DNA of 64,000 nt from Parvibaculum sedimenti (GTDB taxonomy: Bacteria > Pseudomonadota > Alphaproteobacteria > Parvibaculales > Parvibaculaceae). Positions 8,065 to 16,623 of the stretch are shown here, in pieces. Location: assembly GCF_009184905.1 (NCBI RefSeq), contig NZ_WESC01000004.1, positions 124,001 to 188,000 of the forward strand. Direction: 5' to 3'. Positions within the stretch are counted from its first letter, which is position 1. Each line of letters begins with the position of its first letter. A program made the translations under genes and the position numbers. The notes beneath the pieces were generated by a model. It was not told where the DNA came from. It ran no database searches and saw nothing but the letters and a program-made list of their open reading frames with translations.

Positions 8065-8979
8065 ATGACCAAGATGATCGACGTTGCGCGGTCGAGCGTG
8101 CAGACCTGGCAATCCGACCAGATGGGCCACATGAATGTGCAGTTCTATATGGAACATGCGACGCAGGGCCTCGCCGCGCTCGGCATTTACCTCGGGCTCG
8201 GACCGCGCTACATCGCCGCCGACCAGGCCCGCCTCATCGCCCGCGATCATCATGTGCGCTTTCTGCGCGAGCAGAGGCCCGGCGCACCCTTCACCATTCG
8301 TGCCGGCATTCTCGACGTCACGGATTTCGGGCTGCGCGTCTATAAGGAAATGTGGAACACGGTGTCGGGCGAGATCGCCGCGACCTTCACCGCCGATGTC
8401 GAACTGCTCGACGAGGATTCACATGAGATGAAGCCGCTGCCCGCCAAGACGATAGCGGCAGCGAAGAGCCTGATAATCGAGCTTCCTGCGCACGGCGCTC
8501 CGCGCGGCCTGACGCTCACGCCCCCGCGCACGGCGCCGAAGCTTGCCGATACGAAGGAACTCGTCTTTACGTGGCAGGGCCAGATTCAGGCCGATCAGTG
8601 CGATGCGCAGGGCTATCTCAGCGCGCGGCATTTCATGGGCGTCGTTTCGGATTCCATTCCGAACCTGCTCGGCCAACTGATGGGCGATGACCGCTCGCAG
8701 AACAGGAAGGTCGGCGGTGCGGCGCTGGAATATCGCTTCCACTATCACCGCTTCCCGCGCGTCGGCGACGTGCTGACACTGAGGAGCGGCCTCAAGGAAG
8801 TCGGCCCCAAGACCTATACCTGGTGCCACTGGCTCTTCGACCTAGAAAGAGGTGACGCGATTGCCACGGCGGAAGCTGTCGCGATTTCGCTCGATCTCGA
8901 AGCGCGCAAGACCATCCCCATTCCAGACGATCTGCGCGCGAAGCTCGAAGGGCTGGTCGTGCCGGGCCTAGGCGTCTGA
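8065..8979 (+). CDS. Double-hotdog thioesterase-like protein, second half degenerate
   Basis: A 304-residue paralog of the upstream gene. The first hotdog keeps the active-site signature (QSDQMGHMNVQFYME near residue 16). In the second the corresponding stretch reads QCDAQGYLSARHF, so the His and Asn of GHMN are replaced by Tyr and Ser, and the second site is probably inactive or altered. The tandem duplication followed by decay of one site is a common way to build an asymmetric enzyme. Its 3' end overlaps the convergent small gene downstream by 12 bases. Confidence 0.78.
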   Translation: MTKMIDVARSSVQTWQSDQMGHMNVQFYMEHATQGLAALGIYLGLGPRYIAADQARLIARDHHVRFLREQRPGAPFTIRAGILDVTDFGLRVYKEMWNTVSGEIAATFTADVELLDEDSHEMKPLPAKTIAAAKSLIIELPAHGAPRGLTLTPPRTAPKLADTKELVFTWQGQIQADQCDAQGYLSARHFMGVVSDSIPNLLGQLMGDDRSQNRKVGGAALEYRFHYHRFPRVGDVLTLRSGLKEVGPKTYTWCHWLFDLERGDAIATAEAVAISLDLEARKTIPIPDDLRAKLEGLVVPGLGV

Positions 8980-9216
8980 TGTCTTCACCAACCGCCGCGT
9001 CTTAATGACAAGCCCGCGCTCGCCTGCGATACGCTGGATCGTCTTCAGCCCGCGGGCGAGCGGATAGAGCGTCTCCATGTCATGCGCTTCGCGGGCTGCG
9101 GAGGCGGCGCGTCTCGTCTCATGATAGAACGCGAGAAGATCCGCCTCGCTCAGCGCGCGCAGAGATTCTTCCTTTTCCGGACGGTTCGGGTCCTGCTCGA
9201 AAAAGGTCAACGCCAT
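8968..9216 (-). CDS. Small conserved-looking protein of unknown function
   Basis: An 82-residue, charged, probably alpha-helical protein (MALTFFEQDPNRPEKEESLR at the start) with no recognisable domain or signal. It follows the alpha/beta hydrolase gene with a one-base stop/start overlap (TGATG), which fixes the start and implies translational coupling. It runs convergently into the thioesterase gene, overlapping it by 12 bases. Function not recognised. The coupling suggests a role linked to the hydrolase and crotonase upstream. Confidence 0.6.
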   Translation of the reverse strand: MALTFFEQDPNRPEKEESLRALSEADLLAFYHETRRAASAAREAHDMETLYPLARGLKTIQRIAGERGLVIKTRRLVKTSDA

Positions 9217-10148
9217 CAGTCGCCGAGCCGCGCGTCGAGGTCGAGCATTTCGCGGCGCACGGCGTCGGGAAACTCCATCGGAATGAAATGCGTGGCGCGG
9301 CCGATACGAAGCAGCGTCGCACGCGGGTCGCGCTGCCCCAGAAGATCGGGTGCGGGCGCGCGGCATGTGGAACCAATGCCCGCATAGATGAGCGTCAGCG
9401 GCGTCTGCAGCCTTGCGAGGTCGGCCCAGATGTCATGATCCTGAGCGCGGAAATTCGCCGCTTCCCACGCCGGCGCACAGGCAAGTTCCGCCTGCCCGTC
9501 ATCGCGGGTTTTCGTGCCACCCTCGACATAATCCGCAATCACTTCTTCAGGCCAAGTGCGGAAAGCGCCGCGCCCCTTGTAGGCCTTCGTCATGGTGGCG
9601 CGGTCGGGGAATACGGCGCGGCGGCGTTCGGCACCATCGGCAAGCGAAAGCGGCCCGCCTTTTCGGCCGAGCATTCGAAAGAGCTTCATCATCAGACGCG
9701 CCGATCGCGGCACCATGACCGGATCGACAAGAACGAGACCGCGCACGAGATCAGGACGCTCCGCAGCGACCATAAGGCTTGTTGCGCCGCCCATGGAATG
9801 GCCGCCAAGCAGGACCGGCCCGCCGCTTTCCTCGACGAAAGGTTCGATGAAGCGGATGAGGTCGTCGCGGAAAATCGTCCAGCGGCGATGGTCCGTCGGG
9901 TCGGCGGAAAGCCGCGTCATGCCATGACCTCGCGCATCCCATGCGCGAATGTGAAAGCGCGAGGCAAGCGGCGACAACAGGCTCCGATAGGTCATGCCAT
10001 TGAAACCGTTGGCATGGGCGAAATGAAGCGCCGGGAGATCCTTCTCCTGTTTCCACTCAAGGAACGATATCTCACCATCCTTGAGCACAAGTTCGCGCCG
10101 CGCGGGCACACTATCTCCGATATGCAGGTTCACGCTCGATACAGTCAT
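9216..10148 (-). CDS. Alpha/beta hydrolase
   Basis: A 310-residue alpha/beta hydrolase (fold-1 type). Landmarks are HANGFNGMTY (oxyanion side, HGxP-like position), WDARGHGMTRL, the nucleophile elbow GGHSMGG with Ser, and a C-terminal His in RIGRATHFIPME. Esterase, thioesterase or carbon-carbon hydrolase activity are all possible. Its ATG overlaps the stop of the upstream crotonase gene (ATGA), so the two are translationally coupled, and the small gene after it is coupled in turn. This three-gene unit probably handles one acyl substrate. Confidence 0.82.
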   Translation of the reverse strand: MTVSSVNLHIGDSVPARRELVLKDGEISFLEWKQEKDLPALHFAHANGFNGMTYRSLLSPLASRFHIRAWDARGHGMTRLSADPTDHRRWTIFRDDLIRFIEPFVEESGGPVLLGGHSMGGATSLMVAAERPDLVRGLVLVDPVMVPRSARLMMKLFRMLGRKGGPLSLADGAERRRAVFPDRATMTKAYKGRGAFRTWPEEVIADYVEGGTKTRDDGQAELACAPAWEAANFRAQDHDIWADLARLQTPLTLIYAGIGSTCRAPAPDLLGQRDPRATLLRIGRATHFIPMEFPDAVRREMLDLDARLGD

Positions 10149-10957
10149 GACGCCACTTTCCGAAAATCGGGTTTGCGCTTTGAAAGGAAGGCGTCGACCG
10201 CCTCGTGATGCTCGGGCGTCGTCCAGCATTCCTGAAGCGCGTCTGTTTCGAGCTTTTGCGCGCGGGCGAGATCGGTCGTGCACGCATTCTCGGTGAGAAG
10301 CTCTTTGGTCATGCGAAGCTGGCGCGCCGGATTTTCCGCGATGAGATTGCCGAGCTCGAAAGCCTTCGCGAGCAATTCCGACTGCGGCACCACATATTCA
10401 CAAAGCCCCTTCGCCTTGGCTTCGGCAGCCGGATAAAGCCGCGCGGTCAGCATCATCTCGCTCGCATTACCCCACCCCATACGCGAGATGAGGAAGTGCG
10501 ACGAGGCAAGCTCCGGCACGATGCCCATCTTGACGAAGACAAGGCCGAACTTCGCCTCCTCGGCCGCGACGATGATGTCGAAAGGCAGGATCATGGTGAC
10601 GCCGATTCCGACAGCGACACCGTTCACCGCCGCGATCAGCGGCTTCGAGGAACGAACGAGATTGATCCAGTCGACGCCTGCGGGCATGCCGCCGGAGCCG
10701 CCGGCGGTGTCGTTGCCCGGATCCTTGCCGTCGACGCGCGTCTTGAAGACCGCATCCACGTCCGCGCCAGCGCAGAAGCCGCGCCCCTCGCCCGTCATTA
10801 CGATGGCGCCGATGTCGCGATCATCATTTGCCGTCTCTATGGCGTGGCCCAGTTCCTCGGCCATGCGCGGCGTCCAGGCATTGAGCTTGTCGGGCCTGTT
10901 AAGCGTGATGAGCGTTACAGCACCCCGGTTTTCGACCTTGACCTGCCGATAGTCCAT
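10145..10957 (-). CDS. Enoyl-CoA hydratase/isomerase family protein
   Basis: A crotonase-fold protein of 270 residues: LITLNRPDKLNAWTPRMAEE, GEGRGFCAGADVD (first oxyanion segment) and a second segment around VAVGIGVTMILPFDIIVA. The position of the second catalytic Glu is occupied differently from a classical hydratase, so isomerase or related activity is possible. A good ribosome site (GGAGGGAC) precedes the ATG at 10957. The longer open frame upstream is non-coding leader. It is first in a tightly overlapping operon with the alpha/beta hydrolase and is divergent from the SDR gene. Confidence 0.85.
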   Translation of the reverse strand: MDYRQVKVENRGAVTLITLNRPDKLNAWTPRMAEELGHAIETANDDRDIGAIVMTGEGRGFCAGADVDAVFKTRVDGKDPGNDTAGGSGGMPAGVDWINLVRSSKPLIAAVNGVAVGIGVTMILPFDIIVAAEEAKFGLVFVKMGIVPELASSHFLISRMGWGNASEMMLTARLYPAAEAKAKGLCEYVVPQSELLAKAFELGNLIAENPARQLRMTKELLTENACTTDLARAQKLETDALQECWTTPEHHEAVDAFLSKRKPDFRKVAS

Positions 10958-11083
10958 GACGTCCCTCCATTTTCTGGTTGAGTAAAGTCTAGGCAGGCAG
11001 CGAGACGGCGACAAGCAAGGCTTGACGGCGAACCGGCTTCGCCCTGCACTGGCACCAACGAAAATTGAACGGGGAGAAGACGC

Positions 11084-11872
11084 ATGGATCTCGAACTCAG
11101 GGGAAAGACGGTCTTCGTCGCAGGCGCGAGCCGGGGTATCGGCTTCGGCATGGCACAGGCTTTCGCAAGGGAAGGTGCGAAGGTGGCGCTGACAGGCCGA
11201 GGCGAGGCGGCGCTCAACGAAGCGCGCGAGGCTCTGATCGCCGAGGGCGTCCCGGCATCGAATCTCATATCCATTGCAGGCGACATGACGCGCGCAGTCG
11301 AGCTTGCCGCTGCCCTTGACGCAACGGAAGCAAAGCTCGGGCCCCTCCACACGGTGATCGCCAATGTCGGCATGTCCAAGGCGCCGCTCGGCTTCGACAT
11401 CTCGGACGAGCTTTGGGACGCGGACATCCTTCAGAACCTCTCCGGCTCCTATTTCCTAGCCCGCGAGGCTCTGAGGCGCATCCTGAAGCACCCGGCCGAG
11501 ATGCGGGCAGGCGCGAACATCATCTTCATTTCGTCGATTGCAGGCGTCGACGCGCTCGGCACATCCGTGACCTATGCGGCTTCGAAGGCCGCGGTGAACC
11601 ACACCACGCGCGCGCTTTCCAAAGCGGTTGGCAAGGAAGGCGTTCGCGTGAACGCCATTGCGCCGGGCAACATTCTTTTCGAGGGCGGCGTCTGGGACAA
11701 GAACACAAAGGAACGTCCAGACGATTGGGGCCGGTGGGTCAGGCGCGAAGTGGCGCTACGCCGCTTCGGCAAGGTGGAAGAAATCGCCGATGCTGCGCTC
11801 TTCCTCGCCTCGCCCCGCGCGAGCTTCATCACCGGCGCGGTGCTCGTCGTCGATGGCGGGCAGGTGAAGTGA
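11084..11872 (+). CDS. SDR-family oxidoreductase
   Basis: A classical short-chain dehydrogenase/reductase of 262 residues. The nucleotide-binding motif is VAGASRGIGFGMAQA, the structural motif ANVG sits near residue 95, the catalytic Ser is in IFISSIAGVD and the catalytic YxxxK is in VTYAASKAAVNH. The end is the usual GAVLVVDGGQVK. Such enzymes oxidise hydroxyacyl-CoA or secondary alcohols with NAD(P). GGGGAGAAG lies before the ATG. Its stop codon abuts the stop codon of the convergent TonB gene with no spacer, leaving no room for an intergenic terminator. Confidence 0.9.
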   Translation: MDLELRGKTVFVAGASRGIGFGMAQAFAREGAKVALTGRGEAALNEAREALIAEGVPASNLISIAGDMTRAVELAAALDATEAKLGPLHTVIANVGMSKAPLGFDISDELWDADILQNLSGSYFLAREALRRILKHPAEMRAGANIIFISSIAGVDALGTSVTYAASKAAVNHTTRALSKAVGKEGVRVNAIAPGNILFEGGVWDKNTKERPDDWGRWVRREVALRRFGKVEEIADAALFLASPRASFITGAVLVVDGGQVK

Positions 11873-12505
11873 TCATCGGAAGTTGAGCGGAATCTCGAAG
11901 ACAAGATCGGCCTCCGTGAGATCGGCGGGCGGCGTGTCGAAAGGCGCCGCTGCTTCGATCGTGCGTAGCGCAAGTGCATCGAGCCTCTCGCTGCCACTCG
12001 ATTTTGCAATGCGGATGGCGGCAATGCGACCTTCGCGGGTCAGAGAGAATGTCGCATAGGCAGTGCCGGGCAGATGAATGCCCTTGGGCTTTTTTTCGGC
12101 GATGCGCTTCCAGACGAGGCTTCCATAGGCGCGAATGCCCGCAGCGCGCGTTTCCACATCTCTGGAAATTGCAGTGTTCGTCTCGACCGGCTTCATCTGC
12201 TGTCGCGGCGCAGCGACCACGGGAGCCGGCTTTTGTGGCACCTGCTTCGGAGCAGGCTTCGGGTGGCGGATAGGGACCGGCCTTTTTTCCAGCACGGGTA
12301 ACGGCTTTTCAACGGGCACCGGCTTCCGCAACTCGGTTTCGGAGAGGATGTGAACGAGCATTTCCTTAGCACCCGTCCCCACATGTTGCGTGGAGGCAGG
12401 CAGAAGCAGGCCCGCAGCCAGCCCCGCATTGACTGCGAAGCTGGCTGCGACCGTGACGGCGCGGCGGAGCCAAGGGCTGCCGGAGGAACCCGCGCCGGCG
12501 AACAT
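11873..12505 (-). CDS. tonB: TonB-family energy transducer
   Basis: A 210-residue TonB protein. An N-terminal membrane anchor (AVTVAASFAVNAGLAAGLL) is followed by a Pro/Lys-rich periplasmic spacer of about 45 residues (KPVPVEKPLPVLEKRPVP and similar), then a TonB C-terminal domain (YATFSLTREGRIAAIRIAKS...). It passes proton-motive-force energy from ExbB/ExbD, which are not in the window, to an outer membrane receptor. The ATG overlaps the receptor's stop by one base (TGATG), so this TonB appears dedicated to the receptor encoded just before it. Confidence 0.85.
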   Translation of the reverse strand: MFAGAGSSGSPWLRRAVTVAASFAVNAGLAAGLLLPASTQHVGTGAKEMLVHILSETELRKPVPVEKPLPVLEKRPVPIRHPKPAPKQVPQKPAPVVAAPRQQMKPVETNTAISRDVETRAAGIRAYGSLVWKRIAEKKPKGIHLPGTAYATFSLTREGRIAAIRIAKSSGSERLDALALRTIEAAAPFDTPPADLTEADLVFEIPLNFR

Positions 12506-14682
12506 CAAAGGCTCAGGGTCAGACCGACATTGAGCGAACGCCCCATGCCCGGCAGCGGACGCAGGACGCCCGTCGCCATGTAGTCGCCGAGCGAGAGCCC
12601 GCCCAGCGGATCGTCATAGGCCGTATCGAAGAGGTTATCGACGCCGAGGTCGATGCGGACATGCTGCCATGTATAGGACCCGCCGAGATTGACGAGGAGA
12701 TAGGACGGCGTTTCGGGCTCGTTGCGCAGATCGTCCACGGAGGATTTGCGCGCCGCACCCTTGAGCTCAACATGACCGGCCCAGTCACCGTAGACCTCCT
12801 CGAGCGTCAGCGACGCATTGAGCGGCATGATGTGATAGAGGCTGCCATCGGTCGTGAGATCCTTACCGTGGACATAGCCGAGCGTACCCTTCAGCGTGCC
12901 CTCGCCCGCCGCGTCCGACTTCCAGAGACCGAGCTTGCCGGAGAGGTTGACGCCGTAGAGTTCGGCATTGTGGTTGACGAACTGGAACTGCGAGAAGCCA
13001 CCGGAGAGGGAGGCGATCTTCTTCACGCCGATATAGTCTTCGACATAGGTGTAGTAGGGCGTGAGCTTCGCCTCCCAGCTCCGGTCGGCGCTGTGGAAGT
13101 CCGCCGTTGCGCTCAGCGTATTGGCAATTTCAGAATCGAGATCGAGATTGCCAACATAGCCATTGCCATCGCCGAACCAGCCGATCATGCGGCTCGCCAT
13201 CGAGCCCCGGCCCCAGGCATAGAGTTCATAAAGATTCGGCGCGCGGGACTTCCTCGCATAGCCGAATTCGAAGGTCGAGGTTTCGTTTGCCTCATATTTC
13301 GCGATGGCAGTCGCATCGAAATTGACGAATGTGTGCTTGTGATCGGCAGCATTGAAGGTCATGGCCGCCATGTTGTCGGACATGCACATCATGCCGCAGC
13401 CATAGGACTGAACGTCGCCCGTGTCGGTCCAGACCGTGTCATTGCGGATGCCGAGCAAGGTCGACCAGCTTTTGGTCCATTTCGCATCCCATTCGGCGAA
13501 GGTGCCGAGGCGATCGCGCTTGCCACCATTGATGTTGATGTAGGTATTGGGGCCCATCATCATGCTCATGGCGACCGGCGGCCACCAGTCGTCGAGACGT
13601 TGGAGATTGAACTCGTTGCCGACGCGAATGGAGCCGCCATCCTTCAGCGCGAAAGTCGCCTTGACCTCATAGCCCGCATTGTCGGCACTGGTGTTCATCG
13701 GCATGCCGCCGTCGGCCATGCCGCCCTTGTCGTCGAGGAAATTCATCTCGTGATCGACGCCCTGCCAGAAGGCGCGGGCCTCGAGCTTGCCCCAGTCGAA
13801 GCTTCCCTCGTAGCGACCGTTGACGAAGGTCGATCGGTTATCCGTCATGTCCATGTACTGGTTCGGATAACCTTCATAGGGCAGGTATTGCTGGCCGGCT
13901 TCGAGAACGACGAGGTTGTCGCCGTTCCTCGCCGCAAGCGTCAGCGCGTGGTTGTAGGACTTGTATTCGGTCGAGCGGACCTCGCCGTCATCGCCGCCGC
14001 CCTCATAGTTCCCGGCGCGAGCGACTGAGCCCTTGTAGCCGATGCTCACCTTGTCGTTGCCGGCGGTCGCGGCCACGGAGCCCGTCAGGCTGTCGCCGTT
14101 GCTGCGATAGAAGGTCGAGGCGCTCGCTGCGAGAACCGCGACGTCTGGCGTGGTGCCGAAGAGCGGCGCGGGGCTGTCGATGACAATGGTGCCGGCGATG
14201 CTGTCGCCTCCCATGCTGACCGGCGTCAGGCCCGCGAGTACCTTCGCCGAGCCGACGCCTGTCGGATCGACATAGGAGAGCGGCGAATTCATGTGGTTCG
14301 GACAGGCTGACGACATCACCATGCCGTCGACGACGATGCGCACACGATCATCGGCAAGGCCGTTGATGACCGGCAGGTTCGAAACCCCGCCTGCCTTGTA
14401 GGTGCTGACGCCGGCAACATCTTCGAACAGAGAGGCCGTGTCGTTGGTATGCGCAAGCTTCCTGAGGCGCTCCAGTGGCGAGACGTTCGTCTCCGTGAGC
14501 GGCGCATAGCCAAGATCGGTTGCCGTCTGTTCCTTCGGCGATTCCACATCGACCGGCGGCAGAAGCGTCGCGTCCTGGGCGGCGGCCATCGCGGGCCAGA
14601 AGAGAACCGGCAGCGCAAGAGCCATGAACGAGCGGGAGAGCGCGCTGCTGCCCAGCAGACGCCCATTGAAACGAATATGCAT
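12505..14682 (-). CDS. TonB-dependent receptor, probably copper (OprC/NosA-like)
   Basis: A 725-residue outer membrane receptor with a signal peptide (MALALPVLFWPAMAAAQ), a plug domain with DVAGVSTYKAGGVSNLPVING, and a C-terminal beta-barrel ending in LNVGLTLSL. Methionine and cysteine rich loops (CGMMCMSDNMAAM; MSMMMGPN; GGMADGGMPMNTS) resemble those of copper receptors such as OprC and NosA. The DUF2946-like gene upstream also favours copper. Metal specificity is inference. AGGAAGGGG precedes the ATG. It is translationally coupled to its own TonB. Expression could respond to copper or denitrification, but no operator was recognised. Confidence 0.85.
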   Translation of the reverse strand: MHIRFNGRLLGSSALSRSFMALALPVLFWPAMAAAQDATLLPPVDVESPKEQTATDLGYAPLTETNVSPLERLRKLAHTNDTASLFEDVAGVSTYKAGGVSNLPVINGLADDRVRIVVDGMVMSSACPNHMNSPLSYVDPTGVGSAKVLAGLTPVSMGGDSIAGTIVIDSPAPLFGTTPDVAVLAASASTFYRSNGDSLTGSVAATAGNDKVSIGYKGSVARAGNYEGGGDDGEVRSTEYKSYNHALTLAARNGDNLVVLEAGQQYLPYEGYPNQYMDMTDNRSTFVNGRYEGSFDWGKLEARAFWQGVDHEMNFLDDKGGMADGGMPMNTSADNAGYEVKATFALKDGGSIRVGNEFNLQRLDDWWPPVAMSMMMGPNTYININGGKRDRLGTFAEWDAKWTKSWSTLLGIRNDTVWTDTGDVQSYGCGMMCMSDNMAAMTFNAADHKHTFVNFDATAIAKYEANETSTFEFGYARKSRAPNLYELYAWGRGSMASRMIGWFGDGNGYVGNLDLDSEIANTLSATADFHSADRSWEAKLTPYYTYVEDYIGVKKIASLSGGFSQFQFVNHNAELYGVNLSGKLGLWKSDAAGEGTLKGTLGYVHGKDLTTDGSLYHIMPLNASLTLEEVYGDWAGHVELKGAARKSSVDDLRNEPETPSYLLVNLGGSYTWQHVRIDLGVDNLFDTAYDDPLGGLSLGDYMATGVLRPLPGMGRSLNVGLTLSL

Positions 14683-14764
14683 TTTGATTGCCCCTTCCTG
14701 AGGACTGACAAAGACAAGTGCTCGCGCGAGGTCATGCCCCCACGCCTTGCAAGCGTTTTTCGTG

Positions 14765-15157
14765 TCAGATCGTCAGGAAGGGTGGCGCACGGGATCGCTC
14801 TCGCGCGAAGAGTTCCCGCTGGAGGGGAAGGTCGCTCGCCGCGTCAAGCGGCGCGGGAAGGAAGGCGGCGTCGTAGATCGCGACCGCAACGCCCATTTCG
14901 GGCGAGGCCAGATGCGCGGCCGCAGCATAGGCACATGGAGCGTAGCGCTGCTCATGGTCGTCATCATGCTGCGACGAGCCGTGTGCATCGCCCCTCTCGG
15001 CAAGGCCGTTCGCCGTACAGATGACGAAGGGGGCCCAGGCCGCCCCGGTATTGTGGGACGGCGGCGCCGGCATCCAGCCGTCCGGCAGGAAGGCACGGAA
15101 AAGCATCGCCGCGAGCGCGACGTAGAATCCGGCCAGACGTGCGGTTTTCATTGCCAT
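14765..15157 (-). CDS. DUF2946-like small membrane/periplasmic protein
   Basis: A 130-residue protein with an N-terminal hydrophobic segment (ARLAGFYVALAAMLFRAFLP) followed by a His/Asp-rich stretch (HGSSQHDDDHEQ) and a short C-terminal hydrophobic part. The layout, including a CTANG motif and the acidic-His patch, is that of DUF2946 proteins, which commonly sit beside copper transport genes. It is the first gene of the minus-strand unit leading to the receptor and TonB, 82 bases ahead of the receptor. A metal-binding periplasmic role is plausible but unproven. Confidence 0.65.
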   Translation of the reverse strand: MAMKTARLAGFYVALAAMLFRAFLPDGWMPAPPSHNTGAAWAPFVICTANGLAERGDAHGSSQHDDDHEQRYAPCAYAAAAHLASPEMGVAVAIYDAAFLPAPLDAASDLPLQRELFARERSRAPPFLTI

Positions 15158-15243
15158 TCTGCTACGGAGCTACCGGACCCGCCGGCTCTTTTCAAGCGGG
15201 GATTATGGACGAAATGGCCGCAGCGCTCCACGCCCTGCCCGTT

Positions 15244-16350
15244 TCAGGCCAGAGCGACCTTGAAATTCGTCCGGGCGAGGCGAGGAAAGGCCGGGAAATC
15301 GAGTAAGGTTTCGCCGCCCGCCGCCCTCAGAAGATCAGCGGCGCGAAGCTTCTCATCGGCTTCGAGGCTCGAAATAAAGTCGAGCGGGCGCTGCAACATC
15401 CAGAGGTCGTAGGGGAAAACGGCGCGGCTTTCCTGGACGCCTTCAAGCGTGAATTCATGCGTGCCGATCGCGCGCGGGACCTCTCCGGTCCCCGCCGCCG
15501 TCTCCGGATGCTCCTCCACCCATTTCCTGAAGAGGTGCGCCGTCGAGACCAGGACTGGAACCATTTCGCGCATCATGCGGGCAAGAACCGGAATGAGGGT
15601 CTCAGGTACCTCGTCGCGGGGCAGGAACTCGCCGCCCTTGGGATGCGGCGGCTTCATCATGCGTTCGACCCAACGCACGACATTGGGGGCGATGCGCTTC
15701 ATCAGTTCGCCAGACGCGGGATCGCGGAACTGGTGGGCATAGAGCGGCCCGATCAGGCCGAAATCGCCGATGGAAGGCCGCGTCCCGAACAGGAATTCGT
15801 AAGAGGCAAAATGCCGGTCAAGCTCGCCCAGCAGTCCCTCATAGGACTTCTCGATCGCTTCGGCCGTCTTGGGCGTCGCGCCCAGAAAGGGGAGCGCTCC
15901 GGCAAAGGGCTTCGCAATTCTGTCGGCCACTTCGCGCTGCCCCTCGGGCGGAAGTTCGGGGGCCGAAAGCCTGCCGAATTCCGAAAGCGCGAAGTCGCGA
16001 TTCTTGGTCCAGCGGTAATGCATGGCCGGAATCTTCAGCCATTCGTCACCATAGAGTTCGAGCAGGAGCGCCGCGAGGCGCTGCTTCGTCGTGGCCGGAT
16101 AGACGGGCGCCTCGGGAAAACGTTCTTCGAGCGCGTCGATGATGTCGGTCGAATCCTGCAGCGTCTCGCCCTCGGGCGTCACCACCACGGGGATAACGGG
16201 CCAACCCACACGCGGCAGGATCACATTGCGATAGACGTCTGCGGTCGCGCCATATTCGATAAAGGGGATGCGCTTGAAGCGCAGATAGGCGCGCACCTTG
16301 CCGCTGTAATAGCTCACCTCGGCGCCGTAGAACTCATATCCCTCGGTCAT
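15244..16350 (-). CDS. Glutathione S-transferase family protein
   Basis: A 368-residue protein with an N-terminal thioredoxin-like GST domain (residues 1-85: EGYEFYGAEVSYYSGKVRAY; cis-Pro region VGWPVIPVVV; the glutathione-binding LQDSTDIIDALEERFP) and a long helical C-terminal region, about 150 residues longer than a typical GST. Likely a cytosolic GST-like protein with an appended alpha-helical domain. The substrate is unknown. I used the ATG at 16350; the open frame extends 18 codons upstream without a ribosome site. Confidence 0.82.
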   Translation of the reverse strand: MTEGYEFYGAEVSYYSGKVRAYLRFKRIPFIEYGATADVYRNVILPRVGWPVIPVVVTPEGETLQDSTDIIDALEERFPEAPVYPATTKQRLAALLLELYGDEWLKIPAMHYRWTKNRDFALSEFGRLSAPELPPEGQREVADRIAKPFAGALPFLGATPKTAEAIEKSYEGLLGELDRHFASYEFLFGTRPSIGDFGLIGPLYAHQFRDPASGELMKRIAPNVVRWVERMMKPPHPKGGEFLPRDEVPETLIPVLARMMREMVPVLVSTAHLFRKWVEEHPETAAGTGEVPRAIGTHEFTLEGVQESRAVFPYDLWMLQRPLDFISSLEADEKLRAADLLRAAGGETLLDFPAFPRLARTNFKVALA

Positions 16351-16623
16351 TCCGTCCGTCTCTTCCCGTCTCGCGTTTAGCATCGCCAGATTAATGCATA
16401 TCATTAATCGCGTTTATATCCGGTCGCCGACGATATGCAAGACGGAGCGAAAGTGCACCCGCATATGCGGCAGGCCCGCCGTCCTGTGCCGATTCCTTCA
16501 TGACATCAAAGACATACATGGCCGCGACCTTGCCGGTACATGGCCTCGAATTAATAACCGGCCGCATATACAGCTGCTTAAAACAACAACACTAGCAACT
16601 GTCTTCCGCGGAGGGGTGTGATG

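Noticed and set aside
6064-8253. 729-codon open frame on the minus strand
   Set aside because: Antisense to the esterase and double-hotdog genes, with no family features.
12661-14028. 455-codon open frame on the plus strand
   Set aside because: Antisense to the TonB-dependent receptor.
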